Shown here: piece after piece, positions 7,597 through 14,618 of the stretch
Numbering within the stretch: position 1 is the stretch's first letter
How the letters are laid out: the number at the start of each line of letters is the position of its first letter
Assembly (NCBI GenBank): GCA_045539595.1
Contig: JAZQFQ010000074.1
Span: 3,300-67,299, forward strand
Direction: 5' to 3'
Origin: SIG701 sp045539595
GTDB lineage: Bacteria > Bacillota > Clostridia > Oscillospirales > CAG-272
Length of the DNA: 64,000 bases
Notes under the pieces: model-generated
The model's input: the letters and a program-made list of their open reading frames with translations, nothing else
What the model was told of the DNA's origin: nothing
Databases searched by the model: none
Made by a program: the position numbers and the translations under genes

Positions 7597-8319
7597 TCAG
7601 TTTTCCCAGTTGTGATACACTTCGCTGACGTCGTCGCAGTCTTCCAGATGCTCCAGAAGAAGGTTCATATTCTTGATATCGTCCTCACTGGTGAGAGTGA
7701 CGTAGTTGCTGGGGATCTTATCCATTTCGGCGGACTCTATCTCATAGCCCAGAGCCACGAGAGCGTCACGAACGGCATACAGATCGTCCTTCTCGGTGAG
7801 GATCTCGAAGGATTCCTCGTCAGAGGAGAAGTCGGCCGCGCCGGCTTCCAGAGCGGCTTCCATCAGTGCATCCTCATCGATGTTGTCCTCGCGGAGAATG
7901 ATGATGACGCCTTTATCCTCGAACATAAAGGACACGCATCCGCTCTGGCCCAGATTTCCGCCGTACTTATCAAAGAAGTGGCGCATATCGGAGGCGGTAC
8001 GGTTGCGGCTGTCGGTGGCGGTCTCCACGATAATGGCAACGCCGCTGGGGCCGTATCCCTCGTATACGATCTCTTCGTACACAACGGCATTCGCACCGCT
8101 TGCCTTTTTGATGGCGCGGTCGATGTTATCGTTGGGAACGTTGTTGGATTTTGCTTTTGCGATCAAATCGCGCAGCTTGCTGTTGTTATTCGGATCGGGA
8201 CCGCCCTCGCGTACAGCGATCGCGATCTCCTTACCGATTTTTGTAAAGATCTTACCCTTCTGGGCATCGGTCTTTGCTTTTTTATTTTTGATATTATTCC
8301 ATTTGCTATGTCCAGACAT
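7597..8319 (-). CDS. yebC: YebC/PmpR family protein (TACO1 homologue)
   Basis: 240 residues. Begins MSGHSKWNNIKNKKAKTDAQKGKIFTK, the family signature, followed by three alpha/beta domains with VYEGYGPSGVAIIVE and LxxLExCDDVSEVYHN at the end. Homologues are described as transcriptional regulators (PmpR, YebC) or as translation factors acting on difficult polyproline-type stretches (TACO1 and bacterial YebC2). Which applies here is not decidable from sequence. It lies 21 bases downstream of argS in a translation/nucleotide gene cluster. Confidence 0.92.
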   Translation of the reverse strand: MSGHSKWNNIKNKKAKTDAQKGKIFTKIGKEIAIAVREGGPDPNNNSKLRDLIAKAKSNNVPNDNIDRAIKKASGANAVVYEEIVYEGYGPSGVAIIVETATDSRNRTASDMRHFFDKYGGNLGQSGCVSFMFEDKGVIIILREDNIDEDALMEAALEAGAADFSSDEESFEILTEKDDLYAVRDALVALGYEIESAEMDKIPSNYVTLTSEDDIKNMNLLLEHLEDCDDVSEVYHNWEN

Positions 8320-8340
8320 GATGAATCCTCTTTTAAGCGA

Positions 8341-10053
8341 TTAGATTTTTTCCGGTGTCTTGATGCAGATCAGGCGCAGAGCGTTGCGCAGAACCGTACC
8401 TGCAGCCCGGGCGAAACGGACGCGGGATGCACGGACGGTTTCATCCTCAGCAGTGAGGATCGGACAATTCTGATAGAAGCGGTTAAACGCGGTACACACA
8501 TCGATGACGTACCGGGTGATGATGGAAGGCTCATACTGATCCACCGCATCCAGCACCTTCTCGGGGAACTTGGACAAGGTGACCAGCAGGGCTGCTTCTT
8601 CGGGAGCGGTGATCTTCGCCTCACCGTCCAGGGGCAGATTCCCTGCCTTCTCCAGAATGGAGCAGGTACGGGCATAGGTATACTGGGCGTAGGGACCGGT
8701 ATTGCCCTCAAAGCTCAATGCATTTTCCAATGTGAAATTGATATCCTTGATGCGGCTGTTGTACAGATAGTGGAACACGATGGCGCCCACACCGACCGCT
8801 TCCGCTACTTCTTCGCGGTTCGGCAGATCGGGGTTCTTTTCCAGCATAATCTCCTGTACTTTTTCAATGGACTGGCGGAACAGATCCTTCAGAAGCACCA
8901 CATTGCCGGTACGGGTAGCCAGCTTGGCACCGCCGATGGACACCGTGCCGTACGGGACGTGAACAAGCTGATTCACCCAATCATACCCCATCAGTTCCAT
9001 CACCTTAAACCACTGGGCAAAGTGGAGAGACTGGCCGGCAGAGGTTACATAGATGCACTTATCGAAGGCAAAATTGTTCTTTCTGTATACGGCCGCCGCG
9101 ATATCGCGGGAGGGATACAGGGACGCGCCGTCCCGTTTCAGAATCAGGCAGGGCGGCATATTGTACTCGGACAGATCCACAATGGAAGCACCGTCATCCA
9201 GTTTCAGGAGGTCTTTGTCCCGCATGATCTGGATCTGGGCATCCATCTTATCGGAGAAGAAACTCTCGCCCATATAGTGATCGAACGTAATGCCGAGCTG
9301 TTTGTAGGTTACATTGTATTCGCGGAGGCTGATGTCCAAGAACCACTTCCACAGCGCAATGTTGTCGGGATCGTGTTCCTCCAGCTTCTTGAACTCGGCT
9401 CTTGCCTCATCGTTCAGAGAAGGATCCTTTTCTGCTTCCTCGTGGAATTTTACATACAACTCCACCAGGCCGTCGCAGCCCTTCTCCTCGACGATCTCCT
9501 TATTGCCCCATTTACGGAAAGCAACGATCTGCTTACCGTTCTGGGTACCCCAGTCACCGAGATGATTGATGCCGATGCAGTTGTATCCGCAGAACTGATG
9601 GAGCAGTTTCAGAGAGTGTCCGATCACGGTAGTGCCGAGATGTCCGATGTGGAACGGCTTGGACGTATTGGGGGAGGAATAGTCCAGAACCACGTTTTTG
9701 CCCACGCCCATATCGGAGGAGCCGTAGGCATCCTTCTTTTCCTCCACGGTGCTCAGAACGCTCTTTTCCAGATAGGCATCGCTCAAGTGGATATTGAGAT
9801 ATCCGCCCGCTACGCTGATCTTGGCGATATCGGAGGCGTCCATCTTTTCTGCAATGGCGGAGGCGATGGCAGGCGGTGCGGCACGGAGCACCCGGCTCAA
9901 TTTGAAGCAGGGGAACGCCAGATGGCCCATGGCCTCATCCGGCGGATATTCCAGCATATCCTCGATCTCGGCGGCAGTCAGTTCCGCTGTCGGCCACAAT
10001 TCGTTTATGGCGCCGAGGATCGAATTGGCAATTTGTTTTTTAAAGTGTATCAT
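8341..10053 (-). CDS. argS: Arginyl-tRNA synthetase
   Basis: 570 residues, class I synthetase. N-terminal Add1 domain at 1-100, HIGH motif at 135-138 in SSPNTSKPFHIGHLG, Rossmann catalytic core, the KMSKS-equivalent loop as KLATRTG (most ArgS lack a canonical KMSKS) and a C-terminal DALR anticodon-binding helix bundle (YARTCSILEKA). Charges tRNA-Arg. The stop codon of prs lies two bases before its ATG and the AAGGAG for argS sits inside the end of prs, so the two are translationally coupled. Confidence 0.95.
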   Translation of the reverse strand: MIHFKKQIANSILGAINELWPTAELTAAEIEDMLEYPPDEAMGHLAFPCFKLSRVLRAAPPAIASAIAEKMDASDIAKISVAGGYLNIHLSDAYLEKSVLSTVEEKKDAYGSSDMGVGKNVVLDYSSPNTSKPFHIGHLGTTVIGHSLKLLHQFCGYNCIGINHLGDWGTQNGKQIVAFRKWGNKEIVEEKGCDGLVELYVKFHEEAEKDPSLNDEARAEFKKLEEHDPDNIALWKWFLDISLREYNVTYKQLGITFDHYMGESFFSDKMDAQIQIMRDKDLLKLDDGASIVDLSEYNMPPCLILKRDGASLYPSRDIAAAVYRKNNFAFDKCIYVTSAGQSLHFAQWFKVMELMGYDWVNQLVHVPYGTVSIGGAKLATRTGNVVLLKDLFRQSIEKVQEIMLEKNPDLPNREEVAEAVGVGAIVFHYLYNSRIKDINFTLENALSFEGNTGPYAQYTYARTCSILEKAGNLPLDGEAKITAPEEAALLVTLSKFPEKVLDAVDQYEPSIITRYVIDVCTAFNRFYQNCPILTAEDETVRASRVRFARAAGTVLRNALRLICIKTPEKI

Positions 10054-10055
10054 GT

Positions 10056-11201
10056 TTACTCCTTGGAGTCACCGAGGCTCTCCAGATGCTTCGCCTGTCT
10101 GTCCAGCAGATTGTGGATACGGGTCACAGGATTCAGAAGAGAGCTGATGGACTCATCGTGATTCAATGTATCGATGATGTAAGAAACGTACTTGCACATA
10201 TTTACCTGATGATACCACTTACGGGCCAGAAGCTCCGGCGGGCAGTACACCAGGTTGGTGGTGAACACTTTATCGATGATGCCCTTCTCAAACGCTTCAT
10301 CGAAAATCTCCAGGCCGTTGCAGAACAAACCGAAGGTGATGAAGAGGAAGATGCGGCGGGCGCCCTTCTCTTTCAGCTGCATGGATACATCCAGGATGGA
10401 TTCACCGGAGGAGATCATATCGTCTACGACGATCACATCCTTGCCCTTGATGCTTCTGCCCAGGTATTCATGTGCCTCGATGGGGTTCTTACCGTTGATG
10501 ATTACGGCGTAGTTGCGGCGCTTATAGAACATGCCGATATCCACGCCCATAACGGAGGAATAGTACATGCAGCGGGACATAGCACCCTCATCGGGGGAGA
10601 TGATGGTGATCTGATCGTGGGACAAAGAAATGTCCGGATATTCGTGAACCAGTGCTTTGAGCATCTGATAGGTGGGATGCACGTTATCAAAGCCCTTCAG
10701 CGGAATCGCGTTCTGTACACGGGGATCGTGTGCATCAAAGGTGATGATATTGGCCACACCCATATTCACCAGTTCCTGCAGAGCCAAAGCGCAGTCCAGA
10801 GATTCGCGGGCGGATCTCTTGTGCTGACGGCCCTCATACAGCATGGGCATGATGACAGAAATGCGGCGTGCCTTACCCTCGATAGCGGCAATGACGCGCT
10901 TCAGATCCTGGAAATGGTCATCCGGGCTCATGGGAACCTGGACGCCGCGCATGTTATAGGTAACACCGTAATTGAAGCAGTCGGAGATGATATACACATC
11001 CCGTCCGCGCATGGACTGGTGAATCAGCGCCTTCGCCTCACCGGAACCGAAACGGGGGCAATCCGCATCGATCAAGTATGTAGTGGAATCGTCGCTGTCG
11101 TGATGACGCCACTCCTTCAAATATCTGTCGACCTGCTCAACAAATCCCTCGCAGCCACTCATGCCAATGACAGCCAGTTCTCCGTACAAAAGCTCTTTCA
11201 T
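10056..11201 (-). CDS. prs: Ribose-phosphate pyrophosphokinase (divergent, long form)
   Basis: 381 residues against ~315 for the classical enzyme. The PRPP-binding loop is present as VIVVDDMISSGES (residues ~256-268), and the active-site region YEGRQHKRSARES corresponds to the RQDRK loop of PRPP synthetases. Both ends are extended, as in a clostridial subgroup of Prs-like proteins. The expected reaction is ribose-5-phosphate + ATP to PRPP + AMP, feeding nucleotide and His/Trp synthesis. First gene of prs-argS-yebC-cysK. Substitutions in the PRPP loop leave room for altered regulation. Confidence 0.82.
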   Translation of the reverse strand: MKELLYGELAVIGMSGCEGFVEQVDRYLKEWRHHDSDDSTTYLIDADCPRFGSGEAKALIHQSMRGRDVYIISDCFNYGVTYNMRGVQVPMSPDDHFQDLKRVIAAIEGKARRISVIMPMLYEGRQHKRSARESLDCALALQELVNMGVANIITFDAHDPRVQNAIPLKGFDNVHPTYQMLKALVHEYPDISLSHDQITIISPDEGAMSRCMYYSSVMGVDIGMFYKRRNYAVIINGKNPIEAHEYLGRSIKGKDVIVVDDMISSGESILDVSMQLKEKGARRIFLFITFGLFCNGLEIFDEAFEKGIIDKVFTTNLVYCPPELLARKWYHQVNMCKYVSYIIDTLNHDESISSLLNPVTRIHNLLDRQAKHLESLGDSKE

Positions 11202-11279
11202 GATAAACCCCTTTATTTGTTGTTATTATATTCCAATCTGTATCTGTTCAAACACAGACAAGCCGAACAAGAAAATGAA

Positions 11280-11317
11280 AAACAGCAAAAACAGGAGAAT
11301 GCGTAAAACACTCTCCC
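11280..11317 (-). terminator. Terminator-like hairpin in the prs leader
   Basis: Minus-strand stem GGGAGAGTG / CATTCTCCT (9 bp, two G-U) with a 7-base loop, followed by a T-rich tract (GTTTTTGCTGTTTTTC). It lies between a good promoter (11445-11473) and prs, so it may attenuate the operon. It could also simply end transcripts from the amidase gene upstream. Confidence 0.55.
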
Positions 11318-11323
11318 GTAAAA

Positions 11324-11410
11324 CTATATACTGCCGCCAATCTGCCCGCAGGCATAGAGATATCCCATATTTTTCATTGCAGCCATATGAATCAGCAATG
11401 CAGAAAACAT
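11324..11410 (-). CDS. Candidate 28-residue leader ORF upstream of prs
   Basis: ATG at 11410 with GAGGGG about 10 bases upstream; TAG at 11326-11324, seven bases before the hairpin. The peptide (MFSALLIHMAAMKNMGYLYA...) has no strong run of one amino acid, so a codon-starvation sensor is not obvious. Reported because promoter, RBS, short ORF and terminator occur in that order before the prs operon. Confidence 0.3.
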   Translation of the reverse strand: MFSALLIHMAAMKNMGYLYACGQIGGSI

Positions 11411-11444
11411 GATCCAATACCCCTCTCATAATACGCTTATCGAT

Positions 11445-11473
11445 ATTATAATACATTCCGGAAAAAAAATCAA
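11445..11473 (-). promoter_or_regulatory. Promoter of the prs-argS-yebC-cysK operon
   Basis: Minus-strand TTGATT, 17 bases, TATAAT. The predicted transcript start lies about 235 bases before prs, leaving a long leader with a short ORF and a hairpin. Confidence 0.7.
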
Positions 11474-11519
11474 TATGGCTTTTTCATAAATCGACACCAT
11501 ATCTGCGGTATTTTATGTA

Positions 11520-12287
11520 CTACTCTGCAAAGAATTCATCAATTCCCGCGGCAATCCCCTTGGCAATGGTCCGCCGCCATGACTCATCCAGCATATTGGC
11601 CGCATCGGTGGGGTTGGTGACAAATCCCACTTCGATGAGGGACGAGGGAACCGGTGCTTCGCGGATCACATAATAGGCGGCATCGTATTCCTTCTCGATC
11701 AGCCGGGTTTTCTTGGCATCGGGCAAAAGATCGTTGATCGCATCGGTGATATCCGATGCGGCGGATTTGGATTTTTTGGTAAATTTGGTCCCGTCGGCGT
11801 AATAGACGCGGGTGCCCATGACGGACTCATCGGCTGCGTAGGAGTCGCAATGGACGGAGACATAGTAATCGATATCCGCGTTTTTGATGGAATCGATCCG
11901 CTCCGCCGGCTTGAACAGATTGTTGCCGTCGTCGATGGTACTTTTCGGGATAGTCACGCCGTCGTGCAGCATCCGGACACGATAGCCCAGTGCCTCCAGC
12001 TCTTCCTTCAGCATGGTGGCGATGGAGAAGGTGACATCTTTCTCGCTCCAATCGCCCAGATATGCCGATGTCGTTCCCGCATCATCAAAGCCGTGACCCG
12101 GATCCACACAGATGGTGATCCCATCATCGGGAGTCTTTGTGCTGTCCGTTGCTTTATCATCGGTATATGTATGGCCCGGATTCCGTCCGAAGCCGTCCGA
12201 CACAGCCGGCACCGCTTCCTGACAGGAAGTCAGCAGGCAGCCCATCGACAAAACGACGGCGCATATATACACTGCGATTTTTCTCAC
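11520..12287 (-). CDS. N-acetylmuramoyl-L-alanine amidase lipoprotein (Amidase_3, CwlD-like)
   Basis: 255 residues, GTG start with AAGGAG upstream. Lipoprotein signal with LLTSC and lipidated Cys at 22, a Thr/Asp-rich linker to ~55, then the Amidase_3 fold: zinc ligands in DPGHG and in SVHCD, and the catalytic Glu in SLIEVGFVTN. It cleaves the bond between MurNAc and the stem peptide at the outer membrane face, acting in cell-wall remodelling. CwlD-type enzymes make spore-cortex muramic lactam, but no cortex-specific feature is visible. Follows capA by 15 bases, so it is co-transcribed. Confidence 0.88.
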   Translation of the reverse strand: MRKIAVYICAVVLSMGCLLTSCQEAVPAVSDGFGRNPGHTYTDDKATDSTKTPDDGITICVDPGHGFDDAGTTSAYLGDWSEKDVTFSIATMLKEELEALGYRVRMLHDGVTIPKSTIDDGNNLFKPAERIDSIKNADIDYYVSVHCDSYAADESVMGTRVYYADGTKFTKKSKSAASDITDAINDLLPDAKKTRLIEKEYDAAYYVIREAPVPSSLIEVGFVTNPTDAANMLDESWRRTIAKGIAAGIDEFFAE

Positions 12288-12302
12288 GCGCTCTCTCCTT
12301 GC

Positions 12303-13589
12303 TTATTCAAAATACTCGGGCAGAAACGCCTCGTCGATGACGGAGCGGACATGGCTGTATATCCACTGCAGGGTAAAGGGAGCCGGATTCTCCTTCAGGG
12401 TGGTGCCGTGTATTTCTGCCATCCCATCCGTATAATCCTCCAGCATATAGATCTGCAGACCGTCCCGATTCAGGCTGTAATGGGTGACTGTCGGTCGGAG
12501 AACGACATTCTCCAATGCACATTTTCCGCTGTCGTCCATCACCACGTCGAATGTCAGCATACCGCCGATCATATTGTTGGCATAATACTGGGTGGAGATG
12601 AAATTTCCCAGGGAATAGGCCACAAGCGTACGGCTTCCGTCCGCATTGTCGTGCCAGACCACCGGCTGGAGGATGTGGGAGTGGTGTCCGAGAATCACGT
12701 CGGCACCGGCTTCCGCCATCACAGCAGCCATCCGTTTCTGTTCGCTTGTAACCTGGGGCTGTTCCCGTCCCCAATGGGCAGACACGATCACAAAATCCGC
12801 CTGCTCCTTGGCCTGGGCGATCTCCGCCTTGATTTTGGCGTCGTCATCCATCAGCGGGATGATGATATTGTCCATATTCGGTGTATAGTACAGAATGGAC
12901 AAGTCAAAAAAGGACAGCCAGGCGATGCGCACACCGTTTACTTCCGTGATGCGGAGATTCTTATAATCCGCCTCATCCAGATAGACGCCCAGCTCAGTAA
13001 CGCCCAGGGACTGCACATACTCTGTCGATGCCCGGGCACCGGCCACCCGCTTGTCCAGGATGTGGTTGTTGGCCAGATTGATCACGTCGAATCCCAACTC
13101 CACCAGCGCGTCGGCTGCTTCTCGGGGGGAATTGAAGGTAGGATAGCCGGAGATGCCGTATTCCTTGCCGGCCAGGGGCGCTTCCTGATTGATGAAAGCG
13201 ATATCCGCCTCGCCGATCCGCTGAGCTACGCCCTCGTACATGGGCAGAAAATCGTATTCCTTGCCGTCGGCGGCCCGATTCTTCGCATCCGTAAAGACAG
13301 CTTCGTGAATGATATTGTCGCCCACCGCCAGAACGGACACCCGTTTTTCCGCCGGAGGTGCAGGAATATCCGGCTCCGTCTGCGACGGGGTGGTAGCCGG
13401 GGCATCCGATGTATCCGGCGGGGTTGTGGCGGGATTGTCCGTATTTTCGCTCACGTCGGACTCCGTTGTATCGCGGCCGACGCCCTCATGGGGACGCAGA
13501 GACACGCACCCGCTGAAGATAAGCAGTATCGAAAGGAAAACGACCAACAAAACGGAAAGCCGTTTTGTTGCCGGGATGGATGGTTTCAT
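12303..13589 (-). CDS. CapA-family (PGA_cap) lipoprotein, metallophosphatase-like
   Basis: 428 residues. Signal peptide with LIFSGC and lipidated Cys at 28, a Thr/Pro/Asp-rich linker (30-80), then the PGA_cap domain: VLAVGDNIIHEAVF, INQEAPLAG, DVINLANNHILD, VSAHWGREQ and GHHSHILQPV, which carry the metal-binding Asp/Asn/His residues of the calcineurin-like fold. CapA proteins take part in poly-gamma-glutamate or related surface polymer handling. No capBC genes are nearby, so the substrate is open. Co-transcribed with the downstream amidase, which points to an envelope role. Confidence 0.88.
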   Translation of the reverse strand: MKPSIPATKRLSVLLVVFLSILLIFSGCVSLRPHEGVGRDTTESDVSENTDNPATTPPDTSDAPATTPSQTEPDIPAPPAEKRVSVLAVGDNIIHEAVFTDAKNRAADGKEYDFLPMYEGVAQRIGEADIAFINQEAPLAGKEYGISGYPTFNSPREAADALVELGFDVINLANNHILDKRVAGARASTEYVQSLGVTELGVYLDEADYKNLRITEVNGVRIAWLSFFDLSILYYTPNMDNIIIPLMDDDAKIKAEIAQAKEQADFVIVSAHWGREQPQVTSEQKRMAAVMAEAGADVILGHHSHILQPVVWHDNADGSRTLVAYSLGNFISTQYYANNMIGGMLTFDVVMDDSGKCALENVVLRPTVTHYSLNRDGLQIYMLEDYTDGMAEIHGTTLKENPAPFTLQWIYSHVRSVIDEAFLPEYFE

Positions 13590-13611
13590 AATGGATTGAT
13601 ACTTCCTCTGT

Positions 13612-14484
13612 TTATTGAATGATGGCCGTGCGCGGCATGCACATTTTCATGCTTGCAGCGGCGGCGTTGAATGCTTCTTCGTTGGTGGCAAAAACATTGT
13701 TGCTGATTTTGGTTTTTTCATTGCCTTCCAGTGCGCTCAGACCCTCAAACGTCTTCAGGTGCGGCTCCATGGTTACCACCACTTCCCCGCTCACGGTGCG
13801 ATTGAGATAGGCAAACATTTCGGGAATACCGCCCACGCCGGTGCCGGGCAGAACGATAGTGCCGCTCGCGGCGCAGTCTTTGATATGCACATAAGTGATA
13901 AAATCCTGCAGCAACTGGAAGGACGCAGGGAACGGACGCTCGCCCACCTGAATGAAGTTGGCGGGATCAAATACGCAGCCCAGGCGGCCGGCAAAGGCAG
14001 TCAGCAACTCCAGACACCGCGCTGAGGTATCGCCGTAGATGCCCTTTTCGTTTTCATGGCAAAGCTGTACGCCATATTCGTCCGCAATATCCAGCATGGC
14101 GCCCATGCGCTCCATCACCGTATCCCGGTACACGGACACATCCGCGCACTCCTCCGGCATAAAGAAGCTGAACATACGGATCCGCTTGGCGCCAAGGCCG
14201 TCGGCGATCTCGCAGGTGCGGCGCAGTTTGTCCTTGTGCGCCTCAAAATCCTCGTCAACACGGATTTTGCCGATGGGGGAGCCGAGGGCGGAGATACCGA
14301 TGCCGGCGGCATCCAGTTTCGCCTTGACCTCCAGTGTTTTTTCCTTGGTCAGATCGGAGATATTCACGCCGTCGATTCCGCGGGGCTCCATCAGGTGGAT
14401 TCCGTTTGCGAGAAGTCCCTTGATCTGCTCGTCAAAATTCGGTGAATACTCGTCCGCGAATGCGCTCAAACGAAAGATAGCCAT
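13612..14484 (-). CDS. Sugar phosphate isomerase/epimerase family TIM-barrel protein
   Basis: 290 residues from ATG at 14484. AP-endonuclease-2-like TIM barrel, with LSAFADEYSPNFDEQI at the start, CHENEKGIYGD (metal-binding Glu), GCVFDPANFIQVGE and YVHIKDC (metal-binding His/Asp), and VTMEPHL. These enzymes interconvert ketoses or act on inositol-type sugars, but the substrate cannot be named here. An upstream ATG at 14529 lacks a ribosome binding site. AAGGAG lies 24 bases before the chosen ATG, with a UUCG hairpin between them. Own promoter at 14553-14581; capA follows after 22 bases. Confidence 0.8.
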   Translation of the reverse strand: MAIFRLSAFADEYSPNFDEQIKGLLANGIHLMEPRGIDGVNISDLTKEKTLEVKAKLDAAGIGISALGSPIGKIRVDEDFEAHKDKLRRTCEIADGLGAKRIRMFSFFMPEECADVSVYRDTVMERMGAMLDIADEYGVQLCHENEKGIYGDTSARCLELLTAFAGRLGCVFDPANFIQVGERPFPASFQLLQDFITYVHIKDCAASGTIVLPGTGVGGIPEMFAYLNRTVSGEVVVTMEPHLKTFEGLSALEGNEKTKISNNVFATNEEAFNAAAASMKMCMPRTAIIQ

Positions 14485-14493
14485 ATACCTGTT

Positions 14494-14514
14494 ACCGCCG
14501 AAGCGGTGCTCCTT
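14494..14514 (-). promoter_or_regulatory. Shine-Dalgarno separated from its start by a UUCG hairpin
   Basis: AAGGAG at 14514-14509 is too far from ATG 14484 for normal initiation. The bases between fold into ACCGC-UUCG-GCGGU (14507-14494), an extra-stable C(UUCG)G tetraloop. Folding this stem shortens the effective spacing to about 10 bases. Confidence 0.5.
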
Positions 14515-14552
14515 TTTATGGATTTGCACATACGTGCAAAAATTACGGAATC

Positions 14553-14581
14553 AGTATAGCAGTTTAAGGGGTGGATTGCAA
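14553..14581 (-). promoter_or_regulatory. Promoter of the isomerase-capA-amidase unit
   Basis: Minus-strand TTGCAA, 17 bases, TATACT, about 60 bases before the isomerase start and just after the mutS2 stop codon. Confidence 0.6.
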
Positions 14582-14618
14582 TCGTAAACGAAAAATTTTC
14601 GGGAGAAATTCGCAAAAA

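Noticed and set aside
7576..10161. 861-codon plus-strand ORF across yebC and argS
   Set aside because: Antisense to two clear housekeeping genes; it arises because their codon bias removes stop codons on the other strand. No RBS and no family resemblance.
11850..13622. 590-codon plus-strand ORF opposite capA and the amidase
   Set aside because: Antisense shadow; the minus-strand genes have signal peptides, RBSs and catalytic motifs.
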